Shown here one piece after another: positions 43,479-53,185 of a stretch of DNA of 59,635 nt. Origin of the DNA: Ornithomonoglobus_A sp034090805. GTDB lineage: Bacteria; Bacillota; Clostridia; UBA1381. The position numbers and the translations under genes are program-made. The stretch spans positions 1-59,635 of the forward strand of contig JAXDRV010000040.1 of the NCBI GenBank assembly GCA_034090805.1, in the 5' to 3' direction. The notes below the pieces were generated by a model, which had not been told where the DNA came from, made no database searches, and saw only the letters and a program-made list of their open reading frames with translations. The stretch's first letter is position 1; each line of letters starts with the position of its first letter.

Positions 43479-46220
43479 TTAATTTAATGTAATTGCAGGA
43501 GCTAATATAGGCGCAAGGTCGTCAAAGCTGTTAAATGCAAAAATTCTTATTGTTGTTGCATTCTTCATATCTACAGCACCGAGTGTTTCTGTGTATGTTC
43601 CGCTGCTTGTAATTGTCACGGGAACAAACTTACAATTTACAAGCACACCGTTATTATATCCGGCTGCTATCACATAAATTGTTTTTTCAGCCGCTGATGA
43701 GTTTTCCACATCTGCGCTGATTGTATATTCTTTTGATGCGTTCCATTTGGAAACTGCATCAATAACAGTCGTGCCGTCCAAAATTCTTACCCCGGTAACC
43801 GCAAATTTATCAACTGCGATAAATGTAATATCCGTATCCGCATATGCGTCACCTGTTAACGTTTTAACGCCGTTCAGACTGAATGTGTATTTCTCATTTT
43901 GCTTCAGAGCCGTTCCGATTGTAACAACCGCATTATACTTCGTGAAACTTGTTACCTCCGCCGTATCAACTATGTTGCCCTTGCTGTCGGTTAACGTAAT
44001 GTTCTCAAGCGTTGCAGTATCAACCGCATCCTTGAAGCTTACATTGACAGTTTGCTTTGAGCTGTCAACCTCATCACTTAAATCCGTTTCAAATTCGCCC
44101 AGTTTATTATAATACTTGACGCTTAAATTATCTATATTTACCGTTGCTTTACCTGTCATACCGAACGTAAACTGAGTTAATGACGACGCATACTTGTCCG
44201 CTGCCACCGTTCCTTTTGTTCCGTCCATATATAATTCAAATGTCTTGTTATCAAGATCAAATATTAAATCATAGTGATGCCACGTTTTATTCTGCCATGT
44301 GCTTAATCCGGTCGATGCCCAGTTTATGCTCGGCACAATATTTACACCTTCACCTGCCTCAAGCCAGTACATTCCGGCACCAAATGTATTTGTTCCGACA
44401 AACTTCAAGAACGAATTTGTTCTTTTATCGGCATCTTCAGAAGCGGCTGTTCCCGCAACGCCGTCCACATAGTGGTCAAAGCTAAGCTTTACGATACCCT
44501 CGGTAACCTCATACGGCAGATTGTAGTAAGCATTGCACCAGTTAGGATTTTCTCCTGCCTTTAATGTCATTACTCCATCCCCAAAAGTCGCCGCATTTTC
44601 CGCCGTTATTCTCGCCGGTCTTGTGCCGTCATTGAAATCCGCAAAATCGGCAAGCTTTGCAGAGGTTGAAATCGTTACCGTATTGTCTGCAAGTGTTTCA
44701 CCGTAAACCGATTTAGCACCCTCGGGCAATGTGATGGTGTAGCTTGACGCATAGCTAAGAGCATTTGTGAGATAAATTCTAAACTCATTTGCATAATTAT
44801 TCCAATCAGTATAGTCAATTTCAACCGCAGCACCGTCTTCTGTCGTTACTGTTACCGCACTATCATCAAAGGTTGATTTATCAACGCTGCTGTCAAATGC
44901 AATTGCCGCCATATTGCTCTGCTTCTCAGGTATTATCGTTTTCTTTGCCGATGATGCGGTAAATGTACCCGCCTCAAAAGGCATCCGGAGCTTTACATTA
45001 TCAATATATGTAGCGGAAGAACGATCTTTTGACCAGAAAGCAAGCTTGGTAAGCGAAGCACGCGGTACCTTTTTGCTGTTTAGCTTGTTTCCGTTTACAT
45101 AACAGTCCACATCTGCCTTATCGGCATTGGGCGTCATTACAAGGTCAACCTTAACCCATTCGTCCTTTGCTATTGTTGTTGCATTGGCTGCATCGGCAAA
45201 GTACAGATTTCCGCTTTTAACAATAATCAACGCATCATTTTGCCACCAGTTATTATTGTCAGTATTTATTCCGCTCTTCACATAAAAATTGCCATTATCC
45301 GAAGTGTCCGCCACACGCAGCTCAAAGCTCAGCTTTGCCGTCTGATTCTGTGCCGATACCGGTATATCGTAATACATTCCCGAACTGTTAACAGATGACA
45401 GGCTGATTCCATGCTCCGAGTCCTGCGATACGTATTGCGAATATGACGTAGCGTCCAATGTTCCGACTCTTGTAAATCCCATAGGCAGCGTGGCATATGC
45501 GCCTGTTCCGGTATGACTAAAGCCTGATTTATTATTTCCGTATTCAAAATCAAAGGTTTTGTCAAGTGATGTATATTCGGTTACATACTCCCCTTTTCTT
45601 ACTGCCAGGTTATCTACATATACTTCATTAGCATTTGTGCTTATAAAGCTGACTGCACTCATTGTTCCCAAATCGGTATCAGTATTCATAAGGCATCCGT
45701 CAACATATTCCTTAACGGTGCTTCCCGATGCTGTATTTTCTATAACCAAGTCTACTTGATACCAGCAGCCCGGCACAATTTCAGACATTTTTCTTGAACT
45801 CCACCATTCAAAATCCGCGTAGGTCTCTGCAAGTGTAAACATCGACTGTCCGTTACCGTTTTTAGTGCCGTCAGAGTCATTGATTACATGGAAACGTGCA
45901 TCTGCGTCTTTCGGTTTATTAACCTCGAACGATACCGTAACAACATTTCCCGCATCTGAGGGAAATACATACCTAAAGCCATTACTTGCAGCAAACTTCA
46001 TGCTCTTGCCGTGTGTCTCATCGACAGTCACATATCCGCCGCAGGGATATGATGTTTTTTCCGTCAAGCCTGTAGGAAGCGTTGTGCCATCGCCGGCATT
46101 AAAGTCATATGACGCAATTATGCTTTCATCAAGCGTTTGCGCCGACGCCGTTACGGCAGCAGCTGCCGCAAGCATATTGCATGACATAACCGCCGCCAAC
46201 AAAATTGATAGTTTTTTCAT
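43479..46220 (-). CDS. large secreted LamG-like/Big_5-type protein with C-terminal F-x-W module
   Basis: 913 residues with a signal peptide (cleavage near TASAQ). Three LamG-like sandwiches (about 30-215, 225-410, 515-700) alternate with Big_5-type Ig domains (AIAFDSSVDKSTFDD ... LPEGAKSVYGETLADNTV and VNVSFKDAVDTATLEN ... LNGVKTLTG). The C-terminal module (about 800-913) ends TIRIFAFNSFDDLAPILAP. No enzyme motif is visible. The recurrent phrase YIDN or YVDNLAVRK marks LamG-like ends. It is co-transcribed between the CBM9-bearing hydrolase and the 721-residue relative. The domain assignment rests on pattern reading and would need HMM confirmation. Confidence 0.76.
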   Translation of the reverse strand: MKKLSILLAAVMSCNMLAAAAAVTASAQTLDESIIASYDFNAGDGTTLPTGLTEKTSYPCGGYVTVDETHGKSMKFAASNGFRYVFPSDAGNVVTVSFEVNKPKDADARFHVINDSDGTKNGNGQSMFTLAETYADFEWWSSRKMSEIVPGCWYQVDLVIENTASGSTVKEYVDGCLMNTDTDLGTMSAVSFISTNANEVYVDNLAVRKGEYVTEYTSLDKTFDFEYGNNKSGFSHTGTGAYATLPMGFTRVGTLDATSYSQYVSQDSEHGISLSSVNSSGMYYDIPVSAQNQTAKLSFELRVADTSDNGNFYVKSGINTDNNNWWQNDALIIVKSGNLYFADAANATTIAKDEWVKVDLVMTPNADKADVDCYVNGNKLNSKKVPRASLTKLAFWSKDRSSATYIDNVKLRMPFEAGTFTASSAKKTIIPEKQSNMAAIAFDSSVDKSTFDDSAVTVTTEDGAAVEIDYTDWNNYANEFRIYLTNALSYASSYTITLPEGAKSVYGETLADNTVTISTSAKLADFADFNDGTRPARITAENAATFGDGVMTLKAGENPNWCNAYYNLPYEVTEGIVKLSFDHYVDGVAGTAASEDADKRTNSFLKFVGTNTFGAGMYWLEAGEGVNIVPSINWASTGLSTWQNKTWHHYDLIFDLDNKTFELYMDGTKGTVAADKYASSLTQFTFGMTGKATVNIDNLSVKYYNKLGEFETDLSDEVDSSKQTVNVSFKDAVDTATLENITLTDSKGNIVDTAEVTSFTKYNAVVTIGTALKQNEKYTFSLNGVKTLTGDAYADTDITFIAVDKFAVTGVRILDGTTVIDAVSKWNASKEYTISADVENSSAAEKTIYVIAAGYNNGVLVNCKFVPVTITSSGTYTETLGAVDMKNATTIRIFAFNSFDDLAPILAPAITLN

Positions 46221-46257
46221 AAAGATTCCTCCTTAATTTAATATAATTTTAATGATT

Positions 46258-49200
46258 CTACGGCATTAATCTTACGCGCGCATACTTTGTGACATCTTTG
46301 CTCGGAGCAATACCACCGCCGAATTGCGCCCATCCGCGGCGCCCTTTTCCGTCATTGTCATTAACTATCATCGCATATCTTAATTCCATATCTTCATATA
46401 TTTCAGTACCTTTTGGTGTAATATCCGTCCAGGGACATCGCAGCTCATAAATCGTTTGATCTCCTGAACGTGTTACAACAACCTCACAGTTTTCAAAATT
46501 ACCCTCGATCCCCGTTTCTTTTCTGTATGAGTGGAACACAGGCTTTCCGTCCTTTCCCATTGCTATACCTATTTCCGTAAAAAGACTGTTATCCTGTCCT
46601 TGCTTTTGTTCCGTATCAAATCGAAAACCGAGCTGAATGCTGTCGCCCTGCCAAATCAGCGCACCGTCCTGGTCATTAAAATGAACATCATCGGTAACAA
46701 TGCTTGCAAAATATAAATTTTCTTCATCCCACTGAACATAACTTTCAGCACTCAGATCCGTCACCCCTCGCCACGGCTGATCTTTGAGCAGAAGATAAAT
46801 TTGATCTTGTCTGTTCGATATTAGCTTTGCGGACGCTCTCCATTCGCCCTCCGAAAACTTTCCGTCAATAACCGGCGGTGCATTGACCTTAAAGCCCAGT
46901 CCGAAATCAACGGCAAACGATATTTGTTGAGAATAGCCGTTTTTTGTCCTTATAACTCCCTGCATTTCGTAATTGGACAGTCCCGCAATCTCATTCAAAT
47001 GTACACTTACATTGTTTTGACCCGGTTTTAATCTGCCTAATTTGATATTGCTTTTCTTCAGCACCTCCGGATAGGTAATATCCAAATAAGCATCGGTGTC
47101 TCCGTTGCGGAAGTTGGAGTATATATCAAGGTCAAGCATCCACCGCCTTGTATCCGCACTGCTGTAGAGCCGTGTTCTGCCGGAAATATCAAATGCCTTG
47201 ACATATTCAATCAAAATTTTTCCGTCATAGCAAACCGTACCGTCCTCAAATGTAATTTTTATCGGAACATTGTCCTTTTCACCGACATGACCGCTCACCT
47301 TCATTTTAAGCTCAGCGACTTTTCCGTCAAATATCGGTGTATTCAATATTTCAATATTATCGGAGCTTTCCGGAAGATTTACCGCAATATCAGCTTTTTT
47401 ATCTGTTGTCTTGTAAAATCTGACAGATGCAATATCTTCCTCCGGCACTGTCAGCTTTGTTTCGCTGATATATATCTGCGCTTTGCTTTCTTCAAATTTC
47501 CCGAAATTACCGGTCACAAAAATCGGTGCAGAGCCAAGCGTGAACGAATACGTCCCGTCCGAACCCATTACGTTTATCGGGTTTCCGAAGTGATCGCAAA
47601 CCTCTATGCTTTCAGTACCGAAATTCATAGTCACAAGGGTGTTTTCCTCCGTACTCCACAAAACAGCAACGTCCTCTCCGTCCTGTGTGCGCTTATAATG
47701 ATACGCATAAGCCTTATCGTCATTCAGTCTGAGCTTTGACTGAAATTCGGGAGTACCGAGCAAATCATTTACATTAGCCGCAGCGATGTATGCAGGCTTT
47801 GCCAAATAGCGGTTTTGCATACTTATATTAAAGTTTTCAACCATGCCGTAAGTACTTCCCGTACTGTCATAATTTGCATTATCATCGGTGAAATCATACC
47901 AAAACAGCTTATCCACGAGCGAAGTTTCATATTGCATTGCACACGCCTTTGCAAGGTTTTCTCCTGACTCATTATAGGAATACGTAAAGTTATTCCAACC
48001 AAATTCCGTAAGCCAGATATTTTTATTCGCTCCTGTTTTATATGTATTCAACACATCTCGCACGCTTTTTGAATCGGCATAAACATCATGAATTTCCGGT
48101 GCGCCATTGGGATATATATGATAGCTGACATCATCCATATATTCTTCCGCACCCATATCAAAGCTTGTCTTAATAATTGCAACACCCGTACCGGCATTAC
48201 ATATCCCGACTGTATTTGCATTTGGATTTCCTCGTTTTACGCCGTTATAGGTTGCCTTTGCCAAATTGATATACTCCTCATGGTCGACACCTCCCCAACC
48301 CCATTCATTCCAGTATTCATAGTTGGTTACTCTGTCACCCATATCCTTAACGAGATGATACGCATAATCCTCAAAAGCCGCGTACCATTCAGGTGATTTT
48401 GTATATGTAAGCGTAATGGCATCTCTTGACGGAACATTGCCGTAGAGCCTGTTTCCTCCGTACAGTACCAAAAGAACCTCTCTGCCGGTCTGATTTGCTT
48501 TATCAATAAAACTGTTTGCCCACGCCGGCAATTTAAAGACCTTTGGCTGCTTTTCATAATCCGCCCACTTGATTTCATCACGACTCCACTTGATACCGGC
48601 ATTTACCATCATGGGATAGATTATATCGGGATCGCAATAAGGTCTGTTCCATGCGAAATGGTTACATACACCGAACCGCTCATTATCAAATCTGCTCTTT
48701 TTGATATATGCAAAGTCCTCATGGTCCTCAAAATAATACCCCAACTCCTCGCATCTGCCTTCTACAAAAAGAGTATGTCTGCCATAGCAGTTAAAATCAA
48801 GCGTCACTCGTTTTTTCACAGTTTCAAACGGTTTTAAATCAATTGTATCGTTGTATACCGCAACAGTTTCGCCGTAGCTGTTTACCATTCTGTAGGTCAT
48901 GTTTGCCGTATAGCTTCCGCCGATTTTATCCTTAACCTTTAAATCAAATTCAAACTGTTCGTTATCATAGTAATTTTTAGGCTGTTTTGTAAATTCTATA
49001 TCGACATCAGCCGCTTTTATATCATCCAAAACCTTTACCCTAATCGCCCCGATTGTCACATCATCAACCGATCCGTTACCCATTCTCTCGGTGGTTATGG
49101 CAAAATCGCCGCTATGCTGGCTTGCAGCCACATCATTACTCATTGTAGGAGCATACAACGTAAACTGTGCAGTTTTCCATGTATTGGTTCCTGTTGTGTG

Positions 49201-49587
49201 TACCTCCTCGGTCAGTATGCCGCTTTTGTCACGACTGTTGTACTCAAGCATAAACCAACCCTTTGTACCCTCATCATAGTAGTCAACCTCCACCAATACA
49301 TTCTTTCCGGCCGAACGTCGCAGACCTTTTACATCTATAAAGATTGAGTTATAATACCAGCTGTTTGAGGTCATTCTCCAACCGCCCCTGCCGTCCTTTT
49401 CCTCAATCTGTCCGACAGAACCGACAACCTCGGCTGCCGCTGCCATGTTTTGAAATGATGTTTTCGATCCCAAAATACCAACCGCATCCCATTCGTAATC
49501 GTCATTCGCCGCCATCGCATAAGGCACACAAGAAAGAACAAAAAACAAGCTTAATATAATAGAAATTATTTTTTTATTTATTCGCAT
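46258..49587 (-). CDS. secreted clan GH-A glycoside hydrolase with C-terminal CBM9
   Basis: About 1109 residues. The ATG at 49587 follows AAAGGAGG and opens a signal peptide; the upstream TTG frame start is unlikely. Order: signal peptide, CBM-like sandwich (about 30-185), Ig-like domain (about 190-290), TIM barrel (about 295-640) with YWNEWGWGG and IWLTEFGWNN as the acid/base and nucleophile motifs. Two beta domains follow, then a CBM9-type domain (about 915-1109: PPVIDGKFSEGEW, YVQWDEENLYFASIVTDD, DSIQLGF). The barrel is paralogous to 38415-41054. It is the first enzyme of operon 2, two codons' distance from the binding protein. A surface polysaccharide hydrolase. Confidence 0.86.
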   Translation of the reverse strand: MRINKKIISIILSLFFVLSCVPYAMAANDDYEWDAVGILGSKTSFQNMAAAAEVVGSVGQIEEKDGRGGWRMTSNSWYYNSIFIDVKGLRRSAGKNVLVEVDYYDEGTKGWFMLEYNSRDKSGILTEEVHTTGTNTWKTAQFTLYAPTMSNDVAASQHSGDFAITTERMGNGSVDDVTIGAIRVKVLDDIKAADVDIEFTKQPKNYYDNEQFEFDLKVKDKIGGSYTANMTYRMVNSYGETVAVYNDTIDLKPFETVKKRVTLDFNCYGRHTLFVEGRCEELGYYFEDHEDFAYIKKSRFDNERFGVCNHFAWNRPYCDPDIIYPMMVNAGIKWSRDEIKWADYEKQPKVFKLPAWANSFIDKANQTGREVLLVLYGGNRLYGNVPSRDAITLTYTKSPEWYAAFEDYAYHLVKDMGDRVTNYEYWNEWGWGGVDHEEYINLAKATYNGVKRGNPNANTVGICNAGTGVAIIKTSFDMGAEEYMDDVSYHIYPNGAPEIHDVYADSKSVRDVLNTYKTGANKNIWLTEFGWNNFTYSYNESGENLAKACAMQYETSLVDKLFWYDFTDDNANYDSTGSTYGMVENFNISMQNRYLAKPAYIAAANVNDLLGTPEFQSKLRLNDDKAYAYHYKRTQDGEDVAVLWSTEENTLVTMNFGTESIEVCDHFGNPINVMGSDGTYSFTLGSAPIFVTGNFGKFEESKAQIYISETKLTVPEEDIASVRFYKTTDKKADIAVNLPESSDNIEILNTPIFDGKVAELKMKVSGHVGEKDNVPIKITFEDGTVCYDGKILIEYVKAFDISGRTRLYSSADTRRWMLDLDIYSNFRNGDTDAYLDITYPEVLKKSNIKLGRLKPGQNNVSVHLNEIAGLSNYEMQGVIRTKNGYSQQISFAVDFGLGFKVNAPPVIDGKFSEGEWRASAKLISNRQDQIYLLLKDQPWRGVTDLSAESYVQWDEENLYFASIVTDDVHFNDQDGALIWQGDSIQLGFRFDTEQKQGQDNSLFTEIGIAMGKDGKPVFHSYRKETGIEGNFENCEVVVTRSGDQTIYELRCPWTDITPKGTEIYEDMELRYAMIVNDNDGKGRRGWAQFGGGIAPSKDVTKYARVRLMP

Positions 49588-49619
49588 ATTTTCCTCCTTT
49601 CCGACCGCATTTAACAAAA

Positions 49620-51005
49620 TTATTCCTTATCAAGATGATTAACCTGGAAATCGTTGCAAGCTGTTTCTACTATTGACGGAATATCGGCATCTTTATTTGT
49701 CAATATTTCCTGGATACATTTATCAAGCACCGAATACAGCTGCTGACACGCTATCGGCTCCTCTACGTGCAGTGTGCAATCGGAGAAATCGAAATAGCTC
49801 TTGCACTGTTCCTCTGAAATATTCACATACTCTGCCTTTGCCTGCAATTCCTTTGCCCACTTCTCACTGTTTGACCATACCGGCACAGCAGCATTCGGCA
49901 GAATAATTCCGTTGGCTTCTATTGTTGTGGCAGCCTCTTTCTTTATGTTCTCTATCGCCGCGTCATCTATATCAATGCTGTGTCCGAGAAGCTTAAGAAA
50001 TTCCAAGCAAACCTCAACCTGTCTGTCGGTTGCGTCCTTGTCAAACATCTTGACGTCTCCGCCCATCTGTACATATCTTCCGGCAGGACCCTTCGGCAGT
50101 TTCGCAAACACAAGATTTGCGGGATCCATATTGAAGCCCTGCGTATAGTCATTGAGGGGATTCATTATAATCATACCCACCTGACCTGTACCGAACAATT
50201 CTATAAGACGTCCTCTGTCAACAACCGTATCGTCAAGCATCGCATTGTATTTCCATTTTAAATCGTAAAGATACTTTAGAGCGTCAACCGTTTCCTGTGA
50301 ATTGAATGTTGCTTTCCATTTTCCGTCACTCTGCTGCTCCATGAACTTAACACCGTAGCTCCAAGCAATATTCATGAACAACCATCCGCCATGATTTGAT
50401 GTTGTTCCTATACCGAATCCCGCCTTGCCGGTCTTGTCCTTAATAATCTTAGCATATTCAGCCATTTCCTCGTATGTATCGGGAATCTTTACACTGCCGT
50501 CTTCATTTACGAGTCCCGCCTTTGTAAACAGCTCCTTATTTATTGTAAGAGACATTGTCGAACAATCTGTCGGGAAAGCATAAATCTCGCCATCCTTGCC
50601 TTTTACCAAATCAAGCAAATCCGGGTTCATTGCGTCAATATATCCGTTCTTCTCCAAAATGTCAGTAATCGGTCTTGCATATCCGGAATTGATTATCTTT
50701 TGAATTTCCGTAAAATGCGACTGCCACATTGTAGGCAGCGTATTAGCCGCAGCCTTTGCGGAAAATATCTTTGCATCGGTGGTGTTTACGGTATCCTTTT
50801 CGATAACAACATCGGGATTCTCTGTCTCAATAGTAGTCTTATATCCCTCCAGTAAATCTCTGTAGGACTCCGGCCAAGTATCATCCGGCCAATAACCGAT
50901 TGATACAACAGTCTTTCCATCGTCGTTTTTCTGTGCGCAGCCTGCGCAGACTGCCGTAACCATTACAGCCGACAGAACCAATGACAGTACTTTTTTTAAC
51001 TTCAT
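49620..51005 (-). CDS. extracellular sugar-binding lipoprotein of an ABC transporter (CUT1)
   Basis: 461 residues with a lipoprotein signal (lipobox VCAGC followed by AQKND). The body shows family-1 solute-binding features: VSIGYWPDD near the start, YAFPTDCSTMSLTINKELF and a hinge-type WKWKYN stretch. It is the first gene of operon 2, with a good promoter and a long leader, and should deliver oligosaccharides to the two permeases encoded 16 kb downstream. Placement at the head of the operon fits the need for more binding protein than permease. The ligand is unknown. Confidence 0.9.
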   Translation of the reverse strand: MKLKKVLSLVLSAVMVTAVCAGCAQKNDDGKTVVSIGYWPDDTWPESYRDLLEGYKTTIETENPDVVIEKDTVNTTDAKIFSAKAAANTLPTMWQSHFTEIQKIINSGYARPITDILEKNGYIDAMNPDLLDLVKGKDGEIYAFPTDCSTMSLTINKELFTKAGLVNEDGSVKIPDTYEEMAEYAKIIKDKTGKAGFGIGTTSNHGGWLFMNIAWSYGVKFMEQQSDGKWKATFNSQETVDALKYLYDLKWKYNAMLDDTVVDRGRLIELFGTGQVGMIIMNPLNDYTQGFNMDPANLVFAKLPKGPAGRYVQMGGDVKMFDKDATDRQVEVCLEFLKLLGHSIDIDDAAIENIKKEAATTIEANGIILPNAAVPVWSNSEKWAKELQAKAEYVNISEEQCKSYFDFSDCTLHVEEPIACQQLYSVLDKCIQEILTNKDADIPSIVETACNDFQVNHLDKE

Positions 51006-51119
51006 AATTTTTCTTCCTTTCTTATCTTTGATGAACTTTTTCTGCCTACAGTTTTATTTTCATCGGCTTTTTACCTAAATTGCTTCGGATTTCATATCCT
51101 TAAAAATACCTTTTTAAAT

Positions 51120-51138
51120 GAAATGAATTGTTCATTTC
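51120..51138 (-). promoter_or_regulatory. inverted repeat in the leader of operon 2
   Basis: A perfect GAAATGAA-TTG-TTCATTTC inverted repeat lies about 115 bases upstream of the binding-protein start, inside the roughly 215-base leader. It may be an operator or a small RNA hairpin. The rest of the 51006-51442 gap holds the two promoters and AT-rich sequence, including a direct repeat AATTGACTT at 51275 and 51321. Confidence 0.4.
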
Positions 51139-51226
51139 TGCATTCGTTAGAGTATTTTTATTTTTTAACGCCATATAAGTAAAATTTGCCAATATATTTA
51201 AAAGAAAACCATATGCTTTTGTATAT

Positions 51227-51255
51227 ATTATACGTTATTTTAATATGTTTGTAAA
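51227..51255 (-). promoter_or_regulatory. sigma-A-type promoter of operon 2
   Basis: On the minus strand TTTACA (51250-51255) and TATAAT (51227-51232) are separated by exactly 17 bases. A start near 51220 would give a leader of about 215 bases before the binding-protein gene. It lacks the TGTCT half-sites of the operon 1 regulon. Confidence 0.75.
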
Positions 51256-51373
51256 TAAACTATATTTGCAACTTAATTGACTTTTATCAACAACATAATT
51301 CGACTGCAATTTTGTATTGAAATTGACTTATATTCACATAATTTTAGAGTAAAAATTTACAAATTAAAATGTA

Positions 51374-51402
51374 TTGACATTTCGTTTTTTTTAATGTACA
51401 AT
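51374..51402 (+). promoter_or_regulatory. promoter of the truncated AraC gene
   Basis: TTGACA (51374-51379), 17 bases, TACAAT (51397-51402), followed by the AraC start about 40 bases downstream. A near-consensus promoter, so the truncated gene is probably still transcribed toward the IS element. Confidence 0.8.
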
Positions 51403-51442
51403 TAACTTAGAAATAAAAATTCGGATAAAGGTTGTGATTGAT

Positions 51443-52045
51443 ATGAGAAAAAAAGATATAATCAATACTGATTATATTATCGATGATATGTACTTATCCG
51501 TGTCCCATGCAGCCAACGGCTATGTCAATTTGGATAATTATGTTGATATTACCAACCAAAACGTTTTGGTCAGGCTGCACACGCCGTCTACATACGTAAA
51601 CTATCACGCTCACGACTGTTTTGAAATAAACTATGTGTACCGAGGTAACTGCATTAATCTGGTAGAAAATAATTTACATTTTATGGACGAGGGCGATCTT
51701 ATCATACTTCACCCGGATGCGTATCACAACTTATATTCACCGAATGAGAGCAAAATTTTCAATTTCTTGATACGCAAGGATTGGTTTTTTAATGTTTTGA
51801 ATACATATAAGCTTGACGCTTCTCCGGTAAGCACTTTTATTGAGTATTCAACAAAAAAGAACCACTATGATTATATTATGTGTTCCTGCTCAAAGGATTC
51901 GGATTCGGCTAAATCCAAAATACGGAAACTTGCGGTAAATTTAATCAAAAAAAGTCAATCAGACGGCCCCACACGTTTTTTACTGATGGAATCCGCTGCA
52001 ATAGAGTTTTTCTGCGCATTGGTCACCGAATGTAAAACAGCAAGT
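51443..52045 (+). pseudogene. AraC-family regulator truncated by an IS3-family element
   Basis: The N-terminal cupin sensing domain is present (about 1-130: VRLHTPSTYVNYHAHDCFEINYVYRG, LHFMDEGDLIILHPDAYHNLY), followed by the helical linker. After codon 201 the frame enters the IS and ends 12 codons later, so the two DNA-binding helix-turn-helix motifs are lost. The bases after the IS (from 53541) do not encode the missing part either, giving a stop after about 13 codons. The ATG at 51443 is preferred over GTG at 51434 by spacing from AAAGG. Divergent from operon 2, it was very likely its regulator. Confidence 0.88.
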
Positions 52046-52167
52046 TGGAATTGTCAATATATGTACAGTCATAAAATACACTAAATTTCCAATATCATAT
52101 TTTTAGATTTTCTAAGCCGGAGCAAATTTAAAGTTCTGCACCGAACGTAGCACCGCGCAGCGGCTTG

Positions 52168-52290
52168 CTCTTGACAGTTCAAAAGAAAATGATACAATGA
52201 TTTATACGACGACAGAAAAATTATCATATTTTTGAGTTTCCCTCGCCGTCGCAAGACTTTTTTATCATTTTCTTGCAGAACTGTCAAGAG
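52168..52290. repeat. long inverted repeat in the noncoding tail of the IS
   Basis: Left arm 52168-52194 and right arm 52263-52290 pair over 13 bp (CTCTTGACAGTTC) and then 12 bp (AAGAAAATGATA) with a three-base bulge. It lies between orfB and the IS left end. The partial copy at 59497-59635 contains the left arm with one base changed. It may block transcription between host and IS or be a nested palindromic element. Confidence 0.7.
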
Positions 52291-52298
52291 TGCGGCAT

Positions 52299-53129
52299 TT
52301 ATGCGGCTGATTCAATGTAGCTTTCTCTATATTTAGCCGGCGGCAGTCCACCGGGGTTAAAACTTGTTATCCTGATCGTGTTGTAATATGCAAATATATA
52401 CCTAAATACAACCGTTTTCACTTGCTCTTTTGTCATTGCATAAGTAGGAATACGGTACAGCTTCTCTTTTTTCAAAGTAGCAAAGAAGCTTTCCATTCTT
52501 GCATTATCATAGCATTTTCCGGTACCGCTTAGGCTTTGTATCATGCCATACGTTGACAGAATTGAACGAAACGCATCACTTGTGTATTGACTGCCTCTGT
52601 CACTATGAAGCAGCACACCCTCCAAATTACCGTACCGTTGTTTTAATTGTTTAACAGTGTCTATACACAATTCTTTTTTCATATTGTCACGCATTTCAAG
52701 TGCAACTATTTCTCCGTTGTAACAGTCAAATATCGGTGATATATACAGTTTACCATTGCTGCATTGCACCTCTGTAATGTCCGTCAGCAATTTTGTAATA
52801 GGTCTGTCGGACGTAAAATCTCTTTTGATAATATTTTCTTTTTCCTGTATCGCATCGGTTGCTTTGGTAATGCCATGAGGTGTTCTTCTTTGATGCAGTA
52901 AGTTTCCTTCTTTCATTGCACGATACACAGTTCTGCGACTGCATTTAATATGTTTTTTCTGTTCAAGCGCAGAGAGTATCCTGTCGACACCATAATTATC
53001 GTTGTCAGGATGCTCATTGATAATATTTTGAATTTCGACCAAAAGAAGCTGGCGTTTACTTAACTTGTTGCGATTTCTAAGCCAACGGTAATATCCCGAT
53101 TCATTAACACGAAGTACGCTACAAAGCAA
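52299..53129 (-). CDS. IS3-family transposase OrfB (DDE integrase)
   Basis: The 276-residue segment shown has the rve core with all three catalytic acids: TDITEV, HSDRGSQY and the late ARMESFF glutamate. An HTH_21-type N-terminal region is seen (NYGVDRILSAL). The frame is open upstream to about 53204 with no good start, and it lies in -1 relative to orfA. An AAAAG slip site at 53200-53204 in orfA would give one OrfAB fusion by programmed frameshifting, as in other IS3 elements. Intact and probably active. Confidence 0.93.
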   Translation of the reverse strand: MLCSVLRVNESGYYRWLRNRNKLSKRQLLLVEIQNIINEHPDNDNYGVDRILSALEQKKHIKCSRRTVYRAMKEGNLLHQRRTPHGITKATDAIQEKENIIKRDFTSDRPITKLLTDITEVQCSNGKLYISPIFDCYNGEIVALEMRDNMKKELCIDTVKQLKQRYGNLEGVLLHSDRGSQYTSDAFRSILSTYGMIQSLSGTGKCYDNARMESFFATLKKEKLYRIPTYAMTKEQVKTVVFRYIFAYYNTIRITSFNPGGLPPAKYRESYIESAA

Positions 53130-53185
53130 TTTTACGGCGTAGTTGTGTCTGTTTGTAAAAATATAGAGATAACGCTCATTTGACT

